A stretch of DNA of 64,000 nucleotides, taken from assembly GCF_026625745.1 (NCBI RefSeq), contig NZ_CP113061.1:868001-932000 (forward strand), in the 5' to 3' direction. Positions 9,279-18,516 of the stretch are shown piece after piece. The notes beneath the pieces were generated by a model, which saw only the letters and a program-made list of their open reading frames with translations, ran no database searches and was not told where the DNA came from. The stretch comes from Asticcacaulis sp. SL142 (GTDB taxonomy: Bacteria; Pseudomonadota; Alphaproteobacteria; Caulobacterales; Caulobacteraceae). The stretch's first letter is position 1. Each line of letters begins with the position of its first letter. The translations under genes were made by a program, and so were the position numbers.

Positions 9279-9307
9279 AAAGTCCTTCGCTGCGCTCAGT
9301 GTACTTT
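9279..9307. repeat. 29-bp intergenic repeat, copy 1
   Basis: A 29-base sequence, beginning AAAGTCCTTCGCTGCG and ending AGTGTACTTT, lies 12 bases after ychF. It is identical to a stretch after the tRNA-Val gene (40764-40792). The ends AAAGT/ACTTT are inverted. Confidence 0.75.
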
Positions 9308-9329
9308 CAGGTGATCAGTAAATAACCCG

Positions 9330-9432
9330 AAAATCGTGAGATTTGAGTCGAGTAGCAGGAGCCTAGCGACGGAGGTATATTAAATACCTCCTAGTGACGG
9401 CGACGCACTAATCGACCAAAGACCGCGATTTT
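9330..9432. repeat. 103-bp imperfect palindromic repeat, copy A
   Basis: The element begins AAAATCGTG and ends CGCGATTTT, with a perfect central arm pair GGAGGTAT / ATACCTCC. It fills the convergent gap between ychF and the HD-domain gene and its last base lies inside the stop codon of the HD gene. About 91 of 103 positions match copy B near 20.95 kb. No coding sequence is evident inside it. Confidence 0.85.
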
Positions 9433-10085
9433 CATATCTCTTCGTGAAAGTATTCGACAAAGGCCCTCATCCGGGCCTGACGGAGTTCGGCCATATCTTT
9501 ACCGGCCCGAGTCTGAAAACCGTCTGATAGCTTAAACAGCTTAGTCGTAAAGTGATCCAGCGCAAAAGAGGCGTCATCCAGGTCGCGGCCTTGGGCTTGC
9601 GGGTCAGTCGCATCGTACAGCGATGATCCCATACGTCCTGCCGTATAAAAGCACCGGGCAATACCCACGAAACCAATGGCATCCAGACGATCCGCGTCCT
9701 GAAGTATGCGCGCCTCAAGGGTCTGGGGCGGGATATTGGCGCTGTAGCTATGGGCATGAATGGCGTGATCGACGGCATCAAGATCGGCCTCTTCCCAGCC
9801 CAGTTGGCTCAGGATTTCGCGCGCCTTATCCGCCGCCATGCGCGAGGCGCGCGACCGCTCCGGAGAATTCTTTTCGACGGCGACACAATCATGCAGCAAC
9901 ACTGCCGCCGTCAGAATGCGCAAGCACCCGCCCTCAAGCGCCTGAAGCGTGCGGGCGACCTTATAGACCCGAACCAGATGGGCAACATCATGGGCGCCGT
10001 CGTTACTGACCACGACATGCGGCAAAAGATCCTGCGCCAATTCTTCATAGGGCGCGAACCCTTCACTAAGTTGTACGAATGACAT
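9432..10085 (-). CDS. HD domain-containing metal-dependent phosphohydrolase
   Basis: A 217-residue protein of the YedJ/YpgQ-like HD superfamily. The metal ligands are recognisable: a first His in HDVAHLVRV, the HD dyad in AVLLHDCV, further His residues in DHAIHAHSY and the late Asp in LQDADRLDAIG. Relatives hydrolyse nucleotides or act as general metal-dependent phosphohydrolases; the substrate here is unknown. I prefer the ATG giving MSFVQLSEGFAPYEE over a start 14 codons upstream, because conserved sequence begins there. The stop codon is contributed by the end of the palindromic repeat. Confidence 0.85.
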   Translation of the reverse strand: MSFVQLSEGFAPYEELAQDLLPHVVVSNDGAHDVAHLVRVYKVARTLQALEGGCLRILTAAVLLHDCVAVEKNSPERSRASRMAADKAREILSQLGWEEADLDAVDHAIHAHSYSANIPPQTLEARILQDADRLDAIGFVGIARCFYTAGRMGSSLYDATDPQAQGRDLDDASFALDHFTTKLFKLSDGFQTRAGKDMAELRQARMRAFVEYFHEEI

Positions 10086-10235
10086 CGACTCAGGTCTCTT
10101 CGTTTTGGTTACGCTATTACCCTGCACAGAATCGTATACACGGTTCAGCGCTTAAGGGTCTATAAGCCACAACTGATAAGTCCGCTACACACTTTTCGGA
10201 CGAAATTTGTTCGCTGGCGCAGCAGCTCTTGAGAC

Positions 10236-10763
10236 TCAATGCCCGTCAAAGCCCACCAGACTTACGACCTTAATGCCTGCGGCCTCCAGCCTGCGCGCAC
10301 CGCCAAGGTCGGGCAGATCGATCACAAAAGCCGCGCCCACAATTTCCGCCCCACCCCGCTTAAGCAAATCGATTCCCGCCATAGCCGTCCCCCCGGTGGC
10401 AATCAAATCGTCAATCAACAGAACCCGTTCCCCCGATTCAATCGCGTCAGAGTGCATTTCTATGATGTCCATGCCGTATTCTAACTGATAGGCGCTGGAA
10501 ATCCGGTCGTGCGGCAGTTTGCCCTTTTTACGCAAAGGCACCACGCCCGCTCCCAGAATATGCGCCACCGCCCCGCCCAGTATAAACCCGCGCGCTTCGA
10601 TACAGGCGACCTTATCAATATCCGTCCCGGCAAAGGCACCGACCAATTCATCCACGGCCAGGGTAAACGCCTGAGCATCCCCTAAAAGCGTGGTGATGTC
10701 CCGGAACATGATGCCGGGCTTGGGGAAATCAGGGATAGTGCGGATGGTCGAGGCCAGTTTCAT
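10236..10763 (-). CDS. apt: Adenine phosphoribosyltransferase
   Basis: Apt salvages adenine to AMP using PRPP. The 175-residue protein has the standard length and shows [15 protein letters not shown] near residues 13-27 and the PRPP-binding loop [16 protein letters not shown]. It lies downstream of the bc1 operon on the same strand but a strong terminator intervenes, so it probably has its own promoter in the roughly 60 bases upstream of its start. PRPP would come from prs. Confidence 0.95.
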   Translation of the reverse strand: MKLASTIRTIPDFPKPGIMFRDITTLLGDAQAFTLAVDELVGAFAGTDIDKVACIEARGFILGGAVAHILGAGVVPLRKKGKLPHDRISSAYQLEYGMDIIEMHSDAIESGERVLLIDDLIATGGTAMAGIDLLKRGGAEIVGAAFVIDLPDLGGARRLEAAGIKVVSLVGFDGH

Positions 10764-10823
10764 ATATATTATCTCAAAGCTTAGAGCCGTGCTTATACGC
10801 CTGTTTTTCGGCGCTTTTACAAC

Positions 10824-10855
10824 AAAAAAACCCGCCGAATTATCGACGGGTTTTT
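10824..10855 (-). terminator. Terminator between petC and apt
   Basis: Read on the minus strand, CCCGTCG and CGGCGGG form a 7-bp stem with one mismatch, followed by a run of seven T. It would end the petABC transcript before apt. On the plus strand it also has a T5 tail, so it could work in both directions. Confidence 0.8.
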
Positions 10856-10867
10856 ACTAAGCTAATA

Positions 10868-10908
10868 TGTGAAAATTTTCACAGGATCATATCCGAGAAA
10901 ATTTTCTC
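10868..10908. promoter_or_regulatory. Two adjacent perfect AT-rich dyads
   Basis: TGTGAAAATTTTCACA (16 bp) and GAGAAAATTTTCTC (14 bp) are perfect palindromes with centres 26 bases apart, in the gap between petC and apt. They could bind a protein or form short RNA hairpins. No function is demonstrated. Confidence 0.45.
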
Positions 10909-10927
10909 AATGCTGGAAGGGGTGCCC

Positions 10928-10951
10928 ATGAGGGGAGCCTGCTCCCCTCAT
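10928..10951 (-). terminator. GC-rich hairpin just after petC
   Basis: A perfect 11-bp stem, ATGAGGGGAGC / GCTCCCCTCAT, with a two-base spacer lies six bases beyond the petC stop. It has no T tail, so it looks more like an mRNA 3'-stabilising hairpin, with true termination at the T-tailed hairpin beyond it. Confidence 0.55.
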
Positions 10952-10957
10952 GAAGTC

Positions 10958-11839
10958 TTAGTGCTTACCGCGCCAGACAAACCTATAAGACGCATAGGTC
11001 AAACCGAAGAACAGCAGCAGATAGGCCAGAACCGCAACACCGGTCTTCTTGCGAAGAACAGCCTTGGGTTCACCGGCCCACTCAAGGAAGGCCGCAACAT
11101 CAGCCGCCTGGTTGCTGAGGGTCGATTCACGGCCATCATCAAAGGTAACCTGACCGGCGGACAACGGCGGTGCCATAGCCAGAACCCCACCGGCAGGCAC
11201 ATGCTTGTGATCGCCCGACCATGCCGACGACAGATCGCCGGGGAAGTAAGGGTTGTAATGCTGACCTTCGGCAATCTTAAGACCCGCAGGCGGTGCTTTA
11301 TAGCCAGTCAGCAATGAATAGACATAGGACGCACCACCGTGACGGGCCTTGGTAATGACCGACAGATCCGGCGGAACCGCCCCGCCGTTCGATGCCGCCG
11401 CAGCTTCCGGATTGGCAAACGGTGACGGGAAAGCATCTGAAGTAGTGGCTTTGCGGGTGATCACATCGCCCGTCTCAGAGTCAATAGTAGGCACCTCAAA
11501 TTCGGAGGCAATCTGCTTTACGACCGGGTTTTCGTTCGGGTTCTTGTACTTCGGATCATAGAACGGACCGTCCTTTTCACCCAGATTACGAAACGAAATC
11601 AGCTTCATAGAATGGCAGGCCGCGCACACTTCGCGGTAGACCTTATAGCCCCGTTGAAGCTGCGCCTGATCATAGGTGCCCAGAACGCCGCTAGAGCTAA
11701 AGCCTTCTTTGGGTTCATGGGCATGCAAAGCACCGCCTGCCGCCAGAGCCGAACCTGCCCCAAGGGTAAGCGAAGCCGTCATCACGGTCGCCGCCGCCTT
11801 AATCCACGCTTTCCTGCCGAGAGTTTGTAGGGACTTCAT
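10958..11839 (-). CDS. petC: Cytochrome c1 of the bc1 complex
   Basis: Cytochrome c1 passes electrons from the Rieske protein to soluble or membrane cytochrome c. The 293-residue precursor has a cleavable signal peptide (about 1-34, ending SALAAG), the haem c motif CAACH (Cys72, Cys75, His76), the axial Met222 in LAMAPP and a C-terminal membrane anchor (AVLAYLLLFFGLTYASY). I chose the ATG giving MKSLQTLGRKAW, six bases after the petB stop codon; an in-frame extension of 50 codons runs back into petB and lacks family features. It is the last gene of the petA-petB-petC operon. Confidence 0.95.
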   Translation of the reverse strand: MKSLQTLGRKAWIKAAATVMTASLTLGAGSALAAGGALHAHEPKEGFSSSGVLGTYDQAQLQRGYKVYREVCAACHSMKLISFRNLGEKDGPFYDPKYKNPNENPVVKQIASEFEVPTIDSETGDVITRKATTSDAFPSPFANPEAAAASNGGAVPPDLSVITKARHGGASYVYSLLTGYKAPPAGLKIAEGQHYNPYFPGDLSSAWSGDHKHVPAGGVLAMAPPLSAGQVTFDDGRESTLSNQAADVAAFLEWAGEPKAVLRKKTGVAVLAYLLLFFGLTYASYRFVWRGKH

Positions 11840-11844
11840 CTGAG

Positions 11845-13137
11845 TTAGCCCTTTTTCTTGTTGTGTTCGGCCAAAACCGCCTCGGAGATCGACGCAGGCA
11901 CCGGCAACGGCTCTTCCTTCAGACCAATCCATGGCATGATGAGCAGGAAGAAAACGAAATAATAGATTGTGAACAGACGGGTCAGCCACAGATAGGAGTT
12001 CAACTGACCGTCAAACAGGGTGAAACTCGGCAGGCCCGGAATGACCTGAGCATCCGGCAACTGAGCGCCGCACCAGCCAAGGCCCAGACAGACGATAACG
12101 AAGATCACGAAGAACCAGCGCATCACCGGACGGTAACGCATAGACTTGACCTTTGAGGTATCCAGCCATGGCAGGGCAAAGATCACCGCGATCGAACCGA
12201 ACATCGCAATCACACCACCGAATTTATCCGGGATAGCGCGCAGGATGGCATAGAAGGGCAAGAGATACCATTCAGGCACAATATGGGCTGGCGTGACCAG
12301 TGGGTTAGCCGGAATATAGTTATCGGCATGGCCCAGAGCATTCGGCATAAAGAACACAAACACCGAGAACAGGAACAGGAAGACGATAATCGCCACGCCG
12401 TCCTTAACCGTCGCATAGGGTGTGAACGCAACGGTGTCTTCCTTGGACTTGATCTCAACACCCGCCGGATTATTCTGACCGGCGACGTGCAGTGCCCAGA
12501 TGTGCAGGATGACCACACCGGCAATCACGAACGGCAGCAGATAATGCAGTGAAAAGAAGCGGTTAAGCGTCGCCTGATCGACCGCGAAGCCACCTTGCAG
12601 CCAGGTCAGGATCGGCCCGCCGATCAGCGGAATCGAGCCGATCAGATTGGTGATCACGACCGCGCCATGGAACGACATCTGCCCCCAGGGCAAGACATAG
12701 CCCATGAACGCCGTAGCGATCATCAGGAAGAAGATGATACAGCCCAAAATCCACAGAACTTCGCGCGGGGCCTTATAGGAGCCGTAGTATAGGCCGCGCA
12801 GCATGTGGATATAGACGGCAAAAAAGAACATCGACGCGCCATTGGCGTGGACATAACGGATCAGCCAGCCATAGTTCACATCGCGCATGATGCGTTCGAC
12901 ACTGTTAAACGCGTAATCAACATGCGGCGTATAGTGCATGGCCAAAATAATGCCGGTGATGATCTGAATCGCCAAACAGACTGACAAAATCCCGCCGAAA
13001 GTCCACCAGTAGTTCAGGTTCTTAGGAGTCGGATAGTCGACAAAACTGTCATAGGCCAGTCGCACGATCGGCAAACGCGAATCGAGCCACTTTTCAAAGC
13101 CGGTTTTAGGTACATAGGTAGACGGATGATCGCTCAT
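11845..13137 (-). CDS. petB: Cytochrome b of the bc1 complex
   Basis: The 430-residue membrane subunit carries both b haems and both quinone sites. The haem-ligating histidines are seen at 97 and 111 in helix B and at 198 and 212 in helix D. The Qo-site motif PEWY is at 288-291. About eight transmembrane helices are apparent. It follows petA by 17 bases and precedes petC by a few bases, so the three are one transcription unit. Confidence 0.96.
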   Translation of the reverse strand: MSDHPSTYVPKTGFEKWLDSRLPIVRLAYDSFVDYPTPKNLNYWWTFGGILSVCLAIQIITGIILAMHYTPHVDYAFNSVERIMRDVNYGWLIRYVHANGASMFFFAVYIHMLRGLYYGSYKAPREVLWILGCIIFFLMIATAFMGYVLPWGQMSFHGAVVITNLIGSIPLIGGPILTWLQGGFAVDQATLNRFFSLHYLLPFVIAGVVILHIWALHVAGQNNPAGVEIKSKEDTVAFTPYATVKDGVAIIVFLFLFSVFVFFMPNALGHADNYIPANPLVTPAHIVPEWYLLPFYAILRAIPDKFGGVIAMFGSIAVIFALPWLDTSKVKSMRYRPVMRWFFVIFVIVCLGLGWCGAQLPDAQVIPGLPSFTLFDGQLNSYLWLTRLFTIYYFVFFLLIMPWIGLKEEPLPVPASISEAVLAEHNKKKG

Positions 13138-13154
13138 GGTGCCCTGCGCTCCCC

Positions 13155-13697
13155 TTAACCGATTTTGACGCGAGTATCGGTCAGGAAATCATATTCCGGA
13201 ACGACCAGATTGAGCGGGGCCGGGCCTTTGCGGATGCGGCCCGACGTATCGTAGTGAGAGCCATGGCACGGACAGAACCAGCCACCATAGTCACCGGCCC
13301 CAAAGGTCGGCACGCACCCCAGATGGGTGCAGGAACCAACAAGAATCAGCCATTGTTCTTTGCCCGCCTTAACACGGTCGGCATCGGTTTGCGGATCTTT
13401 CAGATCAGCCAGCGGTGTATCCTGAGCCGCCTTGATCTCCGAACCTGTACGGCTGCGAATAAAGACCGGCTTACCGCGCCATTTAATCACGATCTGCTGA
13501 CCTTCCTGAACCTTGGTCAGGTCGAACTCCGTCGACGCCATGGCCAGAGTATCGGCTGCCGGATTCATTTGCGCCACCAGCGGTACGGCAATAGCCCCCA
13601 CGGCACCCACGGCGGTCGCCCCCGCAGCAATGTAGATAAAGTCGCGGCGGGACGTATCGTCATTCACCGCAGCGGCCGTATTGTCAGGTTCGCTCAC
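13155..13697 (-). CDS. petA: Ubiquinol-cytochrome c reductase Rieske iron-sulfur subunit
   Basis: The 180-residue Rieske protein has a twin-arginine motif SRRDF (residues 16-20) just before its single membrane helix, as expected for Tat-dependent insertion. The 2Fe-2S ligands lie in CTHLGC (Cys123, His125, Cys128) and CPCHGSH (Cys142, Cys144, His145). It is the first gene of petABC. The promoter should lie in the roughly 220-base gap shared with the divergent trmL. Confidence 0.96.
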   Translation of the reverse strand: MSEPDNTAAAVNDDTSRRDFIYIAAGATAVGAVGAIAVPLVAQMNPAADTLAMASTEFDLTKVQEGQQIVIKWRGKPVFIRSRTGSEIKAAQDTPLADLKDPQTDADRVKAGKEQWLILVGSCTHLGCVPTFGAGDYGGWFCPCHGSHYDTSGRIRKGPAPLNLVVPEYDFLTDTRVKIG

Positions 13698-13919
13698 CTT
13701 GCCACCTCATAGTTTTCCTCTGCCACGTCCCCTTAGCGCTATGCGTTAAAGTGCCGCGGCCCGCTTCGTTCATAGCCGAAGCGCCCATAATTACAAACCT
13801 TCCATCCACCGATTCCGTTAAAAATTTAACTCAAATCAGCATTTATCGGTTCTTGTATCCGTCTATAACCACAATTGCAGGATGGATTCAAACCCGTAGT
13901 CCGGAAAACCTATAAAATC

Positions 13920-14390
13920 ATGCGTTTTGTATTGTACCAGCCCGACATCCCTCAAAACCTCGGCAGCGCCATACGTCTGGCGGCCTGCCTTGAGGTAAGC
14001 CTTGATATTATCGAGCCTTGCGGCTTTCCCCTTAATGACAAAGCCATCAAACGGGCAGCTATGGATTACGGGGGGTGCGCTGATGTGTCGCGGCATGATT
14101 CGTGGGACCGGTTCAAAAACTGGCGCGCCAGTTCAACCCCGGCATCCAGAGTGATCCTGTTTACAACCAAGTCTGCGGCCCCCTATTGTGACTATGGGTT
14201 TCAGGCAAACGACATACTGCTGTTTGGTCGCGAAAGTGCGGGCGCACCCGATGAGGTTCATGCCTATGCCGATGCGCGCCTGTTCATCCCGATCAGCGCT
14301 CAGGCCCGCTCAATCAATGTCATAAATTCAGCCTCCATGGCGCTGGGGGAAGCCCTGCGCCAAACAAGCACCTTTCCTGTCAGGCCCTGA
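13920..14390 (+). CDS. trmL: tRNA (cytidine34/uridine34-2'-O)-methyltransferase TrmL
   Basis: A 156-residue SPOUT methyltransferase that 2'-O-methylates the wobble base of certain tRNA-Leu species in the model bacteria. Visible are YQPDIPQNLGSAIRLAACL near the amino terminus, LLFGRESAGAP (motif 2) and SINVINSASMALGEALRQ (motif 3, trefoil knot). The ATG giving MRFVLYQPDIP matches the family start; an upstream TTG would add 15 unconserved residues. The gene is divergent from petA and runs toward hemF. Confidence 0.92.
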   Translation: MRFVLYQPDIPQNLGSAIRLAACLEVSLDIIEPCGFPLNDKAIKRAAMDYGGCADVSRHDSWDRFKNWRASSTPASRVILFTTKSAAPYCDYGFQANDILLFGRESAGAPDEVHAYADARLFIPISAQARSINVINSASMALGEALRQTSTFPVRP

Positions 14391-14439
14391 TCAGCCTATA
14401 AGCCCCTGAAACCTCCCGCCACTTGTCCGTGAGCCCCTT

Positions 14440-15330
14440 ATGCTGAACACCGCCATTGTCACCACCCCAGATGTACTGGCCGATCGCCAGAAGGCGGCGT
14501 CCGCCTGGTTTCGGTCTTTGCGCGACCGGATTTGCGCTGCATTTGAGGCGCTGGAGGATGAAGCGTCGCCGTCACTTTACAAAGGCGAAGCGGGCCGGTT
14601 TGTGCGCAGTCCCTGGCAGCGGGCTGAGGGCGGCGGCGGTGAGATGTCGATGATGACCGGCCGCCTGTTTGAAAAGGTCGGCGTTCATATCTCTACTGTG
14701 CATGGCACGTTTAGCCCGGAATTTGCCAAAACCATTCCCGGCGCCGACGAAGACCCGCGCTTTTTTGCCACCGGCATCAGCCTGATTTCGCACATGACCA
14801 ATCCGCGCGTGCCAGCGGTGCATATGAACACCCGCTATATCTGCACGACCAAGGGCTGGTTTGGTGGCGGTGCCGACCTGACACCGCTGCTGGCGGTGGA
14901 TCGGTCTCAGGCAGCGCCGGATGCAGCCAAATTCCATCAGGCGTTCAAAGACACCTGCGATCAGTATGGCGCAGACTATTATGAGCGCTTCAAAAAATGG
15001 TGCGACGAGTATTTTTTCCTGCCTCACCGCAATGAGTCGCGCGGCATCGGCGGCATATTCTATGACCACTTCAACAGCGGCGATCATGACGCCGATTTCG
15101 CTTTCACACGTTCGGTCGGTGATACGTTCCTCGATGTTTATCCCGTCATAGTGCGTGACCGCTTTAATGAACCGTGGAGCGAGGCCGAGCGCGAGGAACA
15201 GCTGATTCAGCGCGGGCGCTATGTCGAGTTCAACCTGCTCTATGATCGCGGGACGCTGTTTGGGCTGAAAACCGGCGGCAATGTCGAGTCTATCCTGTCC
15301 TCCATGCCGCCCTTGGTAAAGTGGCCTTAA
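14440..15330 (+). CDS. hemF: Oxygen-dependent coproporphyrinogen-III oxidase
   Basis: HemF converts coproporphyrinogen III to protoporphyrinogen IX using O2 in haem synthesis. The 296-residue sequence shows [39 protein letters not shown] and [21 protein letters not shown] as separate conserved blocks of the family and ends normally. It follows trmL by 49 bases. An oxygen-dependent enzyme beside the bc1 operon fits aerobic growth, since haem is needed for cytochromes b and c1. Confidence 0.96.
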   Translation: MLNTAIVTTPDVLADRQKAASAWFRSLRDRICAAFEALEDEASPSLYKGEAGRFVRSPWQRAEGGGGEMSMMTGRLFEKVGVHISTVHGTFSPEFAKTIPGADEDPRFFATGISLISHMTNPRVPAVHMNTRYICTTKGWFGGGADLTPLLAVDRSQAAPDAAKFHQAFKDTCDQYGADYYERFKKWCDEYFFLPHRNESRGIGGIFYDHFNSGDHDADFAFTRSVGDTFLDVYPVIVRDRFNEPWSEAEREEQLIQRGRYVEFNLLYDRGTLFGLKTGGNVESILSSMPPLVKWP

Positions 15331-15334
15331 CCTC

Positions 15335-16045
15335 TTAAGCGGCCAAGAATCTGGAGATCAGCTTTAAGATATCCTGACTATGGCCCTGTTCCTGAAGGCT
15401 AATCAGGGCGGTATCGACCAGTTCCTCATCTATGCGCACGCCCCGGCGGGACTTCAGCAGATCACCGGCAAAATCAGCGCAAAACTCAGGGTGGCACTGA
15501 AACGAGATCGCCTTACGGTCAGAGTAGTACAGCGCCCCATACGGCGTGAACTCAGAACCCGCCAGCACAATGGCATTGTCGGGTTTTTTGACCACCTGAT
15601 CCTGATGGGTCACCGCGACCTTGATGGCTCGATGCGCATCGTCGGTTAAGGTACTCCAGATATCGCCGTCATGGATAGTATATTCATGAAGCCCTACGCC
15701 CCAGCCTTTGTGAGATTTTTCGACATGGCCGCCCCAGGCCTGCGCCATGACCTGATGGCCGAAACAGATACCGACCACCGGCACATCAGCCCGCAGCGCT
15801 TTCAGCCAGTCAATCAGGGCCGCAATCCACGGATCACTCTCATAAACCCCGGCTGGCGAGCCGGTAATGACCACGCCGCGAAAGTCTTCATTAATATCCG
15901 GCAGTTCCCCGTCCAGCGTCTTAAATACCCGAAAAGCGCGCTCCGGCTCATGCAGCTTTTTGGCAAACATATCGGCATAGGTACCGTAGGTCACATCAAG
16001 ACCTGCGGGCGGAATACCGGTTTCTAAAATGGCGACATAACTCAT
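15335..16045 (-). CDS. Class I glutamine amidotransferase domain protein (GMP synthase-like)
   Basis: A stand-alone 236-residue class I (triad) amidotransferase. The nucleophile is Cys94 in VGICFGHQVMAQA, and the His/Glu of the triad are His185 and Glu187 in QCHPEF. There is no ATP-pyrophosphatase domain, so it is not a complete GMP synthase. Members of this COG0518 group include gamma-glutamyl hydrolase-like enzymes; the substrate is not evident. It sits 39 bases downstream of cca on the same strand and four bases from the converging hemF stop. Confidence 0.85.
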   Translation of the reverse strand: MSYVAILETGIPPAGLDVTYGTYADMFAKKLHEPERAFRVFKTLDGELPDINEDFRGVVITGSPAGVYESDPWIAALIDWLKALRADVPVVGICFGHQVMAQAWGGHVEKSHKGWGVGLHEYTIHDGDIWSTLTDDAHRAIKVAVTHQDQVVKKPDNAIVLAGSEFTPYGALYYSDRKAISFQCHPEFCADFAGDLLKSRRGVRIDEELVDTALISLQEQGHSQDILKLISRFLAA

Positions 16046-16084
16046 GGCACAGCAACTCAGTATGGTAAGTCAGGGGCGAAAATC

Positions 16085-17329
16085 TTACTCGCCGCTTATT
16101 TTTGGCTGTTTGTGAAGTTCGTCAAGGGCGCGATCTATCACGCTTTGCGAAAAATCATGTGTGCACCAGTCCGCCTCGATCCGTTTCAGGGTCTGGCCAA
16201 GGTAAGGGCCTGCCTCAATTCCTGCGGCCATGAGATGCCGCGCCGTCAGCGGAAACTCCGGTATGGTCATATGTTCAAGCTCAGCTATCGACCCGGCAAG
16301 ATCGGCCCCGGTCTGCGCGTGGGTTAGATAGACTTCATCCGTGACAGCCTCACGCCCATACTCATAGAGCGCGCGCCGCAACGGATAGCCTCCGTCCAGC
16401 GCCTGCCGCACCTTAACCACAGCCTCAAGTCTTTGCCGGGCGCGATTTGACACTCTTAACCTCGAAAGTACATCGGTCACGGCGGAAACATGTCCGTCGA
16501 AGTACAGTCGCCCTTCATCGCTTTGGGCCAAAAGCGCCATAAACCGCCGCTCAATATCGGTGGTCGCCTGAACCATGCGTGTAAGCACCGCAGATTGCAC
16601 CGGATCATACTCAAGGCCCGGCAGGATACGCGACATTATGCCCGTTTCCCACATTCGGTTATAAACGACCGGTGCACCGTCATAGACCAGCATCTTGGTC
16701 AGTTCCTGAAGCAGGCGCTCACCCGACAGGCCATCGATGCCGTATCTCAGGCGAATGCACGCCTCCAGAGACTCCGCATCAAGAGATTGCGCATAAGCCG
16801 CTGAAAATCTGAAAAATCTCAAAATTCGCAGATAATCCTCACGGATACGTTGTTCGGCCTCACCGATGAACCGCACCACCCGCGCATTGGCATCCTCAAG
16901 GCCTTTTCCGGTCGGATCGTAAACCTGCCCGCGAATATCGGCATAAAGCGCATTGAGGTAAAAATCACGTCTTTGAGCGTCTTCGGTCCAGTCTGTCGTG
17001 AAACTGACCACCGCCCGCCGTCCATCGGTTTCCACATCGCGCCGCAGAGAGGTAATCTCATAGGTCTCACCGCCCACCACCGCCGTGATAGTGCCAAACA
17101 CCTTGCCAGTCGGGATATGGTGAATACCGGCGACATCAAGGGCGGCTTCGATATCATCGGGCGTCAGTTGCGTCGACAGGTCAAAATCGCTGACCGGCAA
17201 ACCCATGATCAGATTGCGCACCGATCCGCCGACAAAGCGCACACACCCCGCCCCGCCCTTGGCCTCCAGCGCGGTAAAGACATCAAGGGTCGCTCCGGTA
17301 CGCATGGAGACGGGCAGATCAAGATTCAT
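16085..17329 (-). CDS. cca: CCA tRNA nucleotidyltransferase/poly(A) polymerase family protein
   Basis: A 414-residue class II nucleotidyltransferase expected to add or repair the 3' CCA of tRNA. The head domain has GGSVRN (34-39) and the metal-binding pair in SDFD (Asp48, Asp50), followed by a DLSTQL segment and RRD motifs in the neck. The start chosen (MNLDLPVSMR) has a GGAAG ribosome binding site eight bases upstream; a GTG six codons earlier is also open. It forms a cluster with the DUF1285 and GNAT genes upstream. The same order occurs in relatives, as far as I recall. Confidence 0.92.
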   Translation of the reverse strand: MNLDLPVSMRTGATLDVFTALEAKGGAGCVRFVGGSVRNLIMGLPVSDFDLSTQLTPDDIEAALDVAGIHHIPTGKVFGTITAVVGGETYEITSLRRDVETDGRRAVVSFTTDWTEDAQRRDFYLNALYADIRGQVYDPTGKGLEDANARVVRFIGEAEQRIREDYLRILRFFRFSAAYAQSLDAESLEACIRLRYGIDGLSGERLLQELTKMLVYDGAPVVYNRMWETGIMSRILPGLEYDPVQSAVLTRMVQATTDIERRFMALLAQSDEGRLYFDGHVSAVTDVLSRLRVSNRARQRLEAVVKVRQALDGGYPLRRALYEYGREAVTDEVYLTHAQTGADLAGSIAELEHMTIPEFPLTARHLMAAGIEAGPYLGQTLKRIEADWCTHDFSQSVIDRALDELHKQPKISGE

Positions 17330-17361
17330 CAATATTGCTTCCGGCACATATTCGGATGAGT

Positions 17362-17868
17362 CTAAATCACGCTGGGTTTAAGATCAAATGACTGCGATCC
17401 GAATATGATCCGATCCCTCTGCACATCCGCGATGTCAATCAGTCTGTACCAGGCCGCCCGCGTCACGCGCGCCCACAAATTATGGCGCACTCTGATCCGG
17501 GGCCACAAATCATCGCCATCAAAAGCCAGCGGATGCTCAGCCCCTAACGTCACGCGCTCACTCTGGTCTGTGCTGAAAACCAGCGTTTCCCCCTCACGAT
17601 CAAAATCAACCGCCAAAAACGGTAGATCCTCGACGGTGATCTTCAGTTTTTCAACCGGCGTGATCAGGTAATAGCCATCGTCATCATAACGCAACAGCTT
17701 GGCAAATAAGAATATCAACGATTGACGCTCAATGCGCGCGCCTTCATGCCACCATGAACCGTCTGCGCGAATGACAATGTCTATCTCGCCGCACAGCTTT
17801 GGGTTCCAGAGCTCTACCGGATAGCCCTCAACCGGAGTGAACCTGTTTTCCAGATCAGCGCCGGACAC
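17362..17868 (-). CDS. DUF1285 domain-containing protein
   Basis: A protein of about 168 residues with the DUF1285 pattern: VELWNPKLCGEIDIVI, DGSWWHEGARIERQSLI, and LITPVEKLKITVEDLPFLA in sequence. DUF1285 proteins are small soluble all-beta proteins of unknown function, typical of alpha- and gammaproteobacteria. The start is uncertain. The GTG used here overlaps the preceding GNAT gene by 14 bases; an ATG 12 codons upstream would overlap it by 50 bases and has no ribosome binding site. Translational coupling with the GNAT gene is likely. No function is assigned. Confidence 0.82.
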   Translation of the reverse strand: MSGADLENRFTPVEGYPVELWNPKLCGEIDIVIRADGSWWHEGARIERQSLIFLFAKLLRYDDDGYYLITPVEKLKITVEDLPFLAVDFDREGETLVFSTDQSERVTLGAEHPLAFDGDDLWPRIRVRHNLWARVTRAAWYRLIDIADVQRDRIIFGSQSFDLKPSVI

Positions 17869-18385
17869 TGACCTTACCCGTAAGCGGCGTCGCCCCCTCG
17901 GCATAGGCGATCAGGATACGCTTGGGATCGGCTGGCCCCGGTAGGGAAAGCTGCGCCCGCTCAAACCCGAACCGCTTGAAGTAGTCAAAATCCCCGACCA
18001 GAACCACCGCGCTCAGACCTTTCGCAAACGCCTTATTAAGCGCTGTTTCAACCAGTTGCGAGCCAATACCGCCACCCTGTACGACCGGATCGACCGTAAT
18101 CGGCCCCAGAAAGGCCACTTCGGTACTCGTGTCACCATCATCAGATTTTACGACGACCGGCCATAATCTGACGGAACCCATAAGGGTGTCGCCCTTCATG
18201 GCGACCAGACTAAGATCGGGGTACGGGCGATTACCCTCACGCAAACGCTCAGCCGTCTTGACATAGCGGCCAGGGCCAAAAACCTTATAAATAAGGTTAG
18301 TTATAGCTGAATCCTGATGCACCGCCTCCGGTGCTACCACCAGTGCGTTCGTCGTGTCGCTGTAAAGATATGCGTCCAAGGGCAA
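17855..18385 (-). CDS. GNAT family N-acetyltransferase (YhbS-like)
   Basis: A 176-residue GCN5-related acetyltransferase. The acetyl-CoA binding motif A is visible as VDPVVQGGGIGSQLVE, preceded by the beta-strand EVAFLGPIT and followed by VVLVGDFDYFKRFGFE, typical of the COG3153/YhbS group. Substrate is unknown. It is the first gene of a minus-strand cluster (GNAT, DUF1285, cca), with overlap into DUF1285. Confidence 0.87.
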   Translation of the reverse strand: MPLDAYLYSDTTNALVVAPEAVHQDSAITNLIYKVFGPGRYVKTAERLREGNRPYPDLSLVAMKGDTLMGSVRLWPVVVKSDDGDTSTEVAFLGPITVDPVVQGGGIGSQLVETALNKAFAKGLSAVVLVGDFDYFKRFGFERAQLSLPGPADPKRILIAYAEGATPLTGKVSVRR

Positions 18386-18516
18386 ATCCGTAACCTCAAC
18401 CTGATCCGGCCAAAAGAACTAAAGCCACCGGGAGCGCGCGCTTTATAACGCGGGGGTATCCGCGTCAAATCAATTAGACCGTCAAACTGTGACAACTCTA
18501 TGGTTGGCTATCGGGA

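Noticed and set aside
13815-13840. Palindrome GTTAAAAATTTAAC in the petA-trmL gap as an operator
   Set aside because: It is AT-rich and imperfect, as expected by chance in a promoter region, and no similar copy was seen elsewhere.
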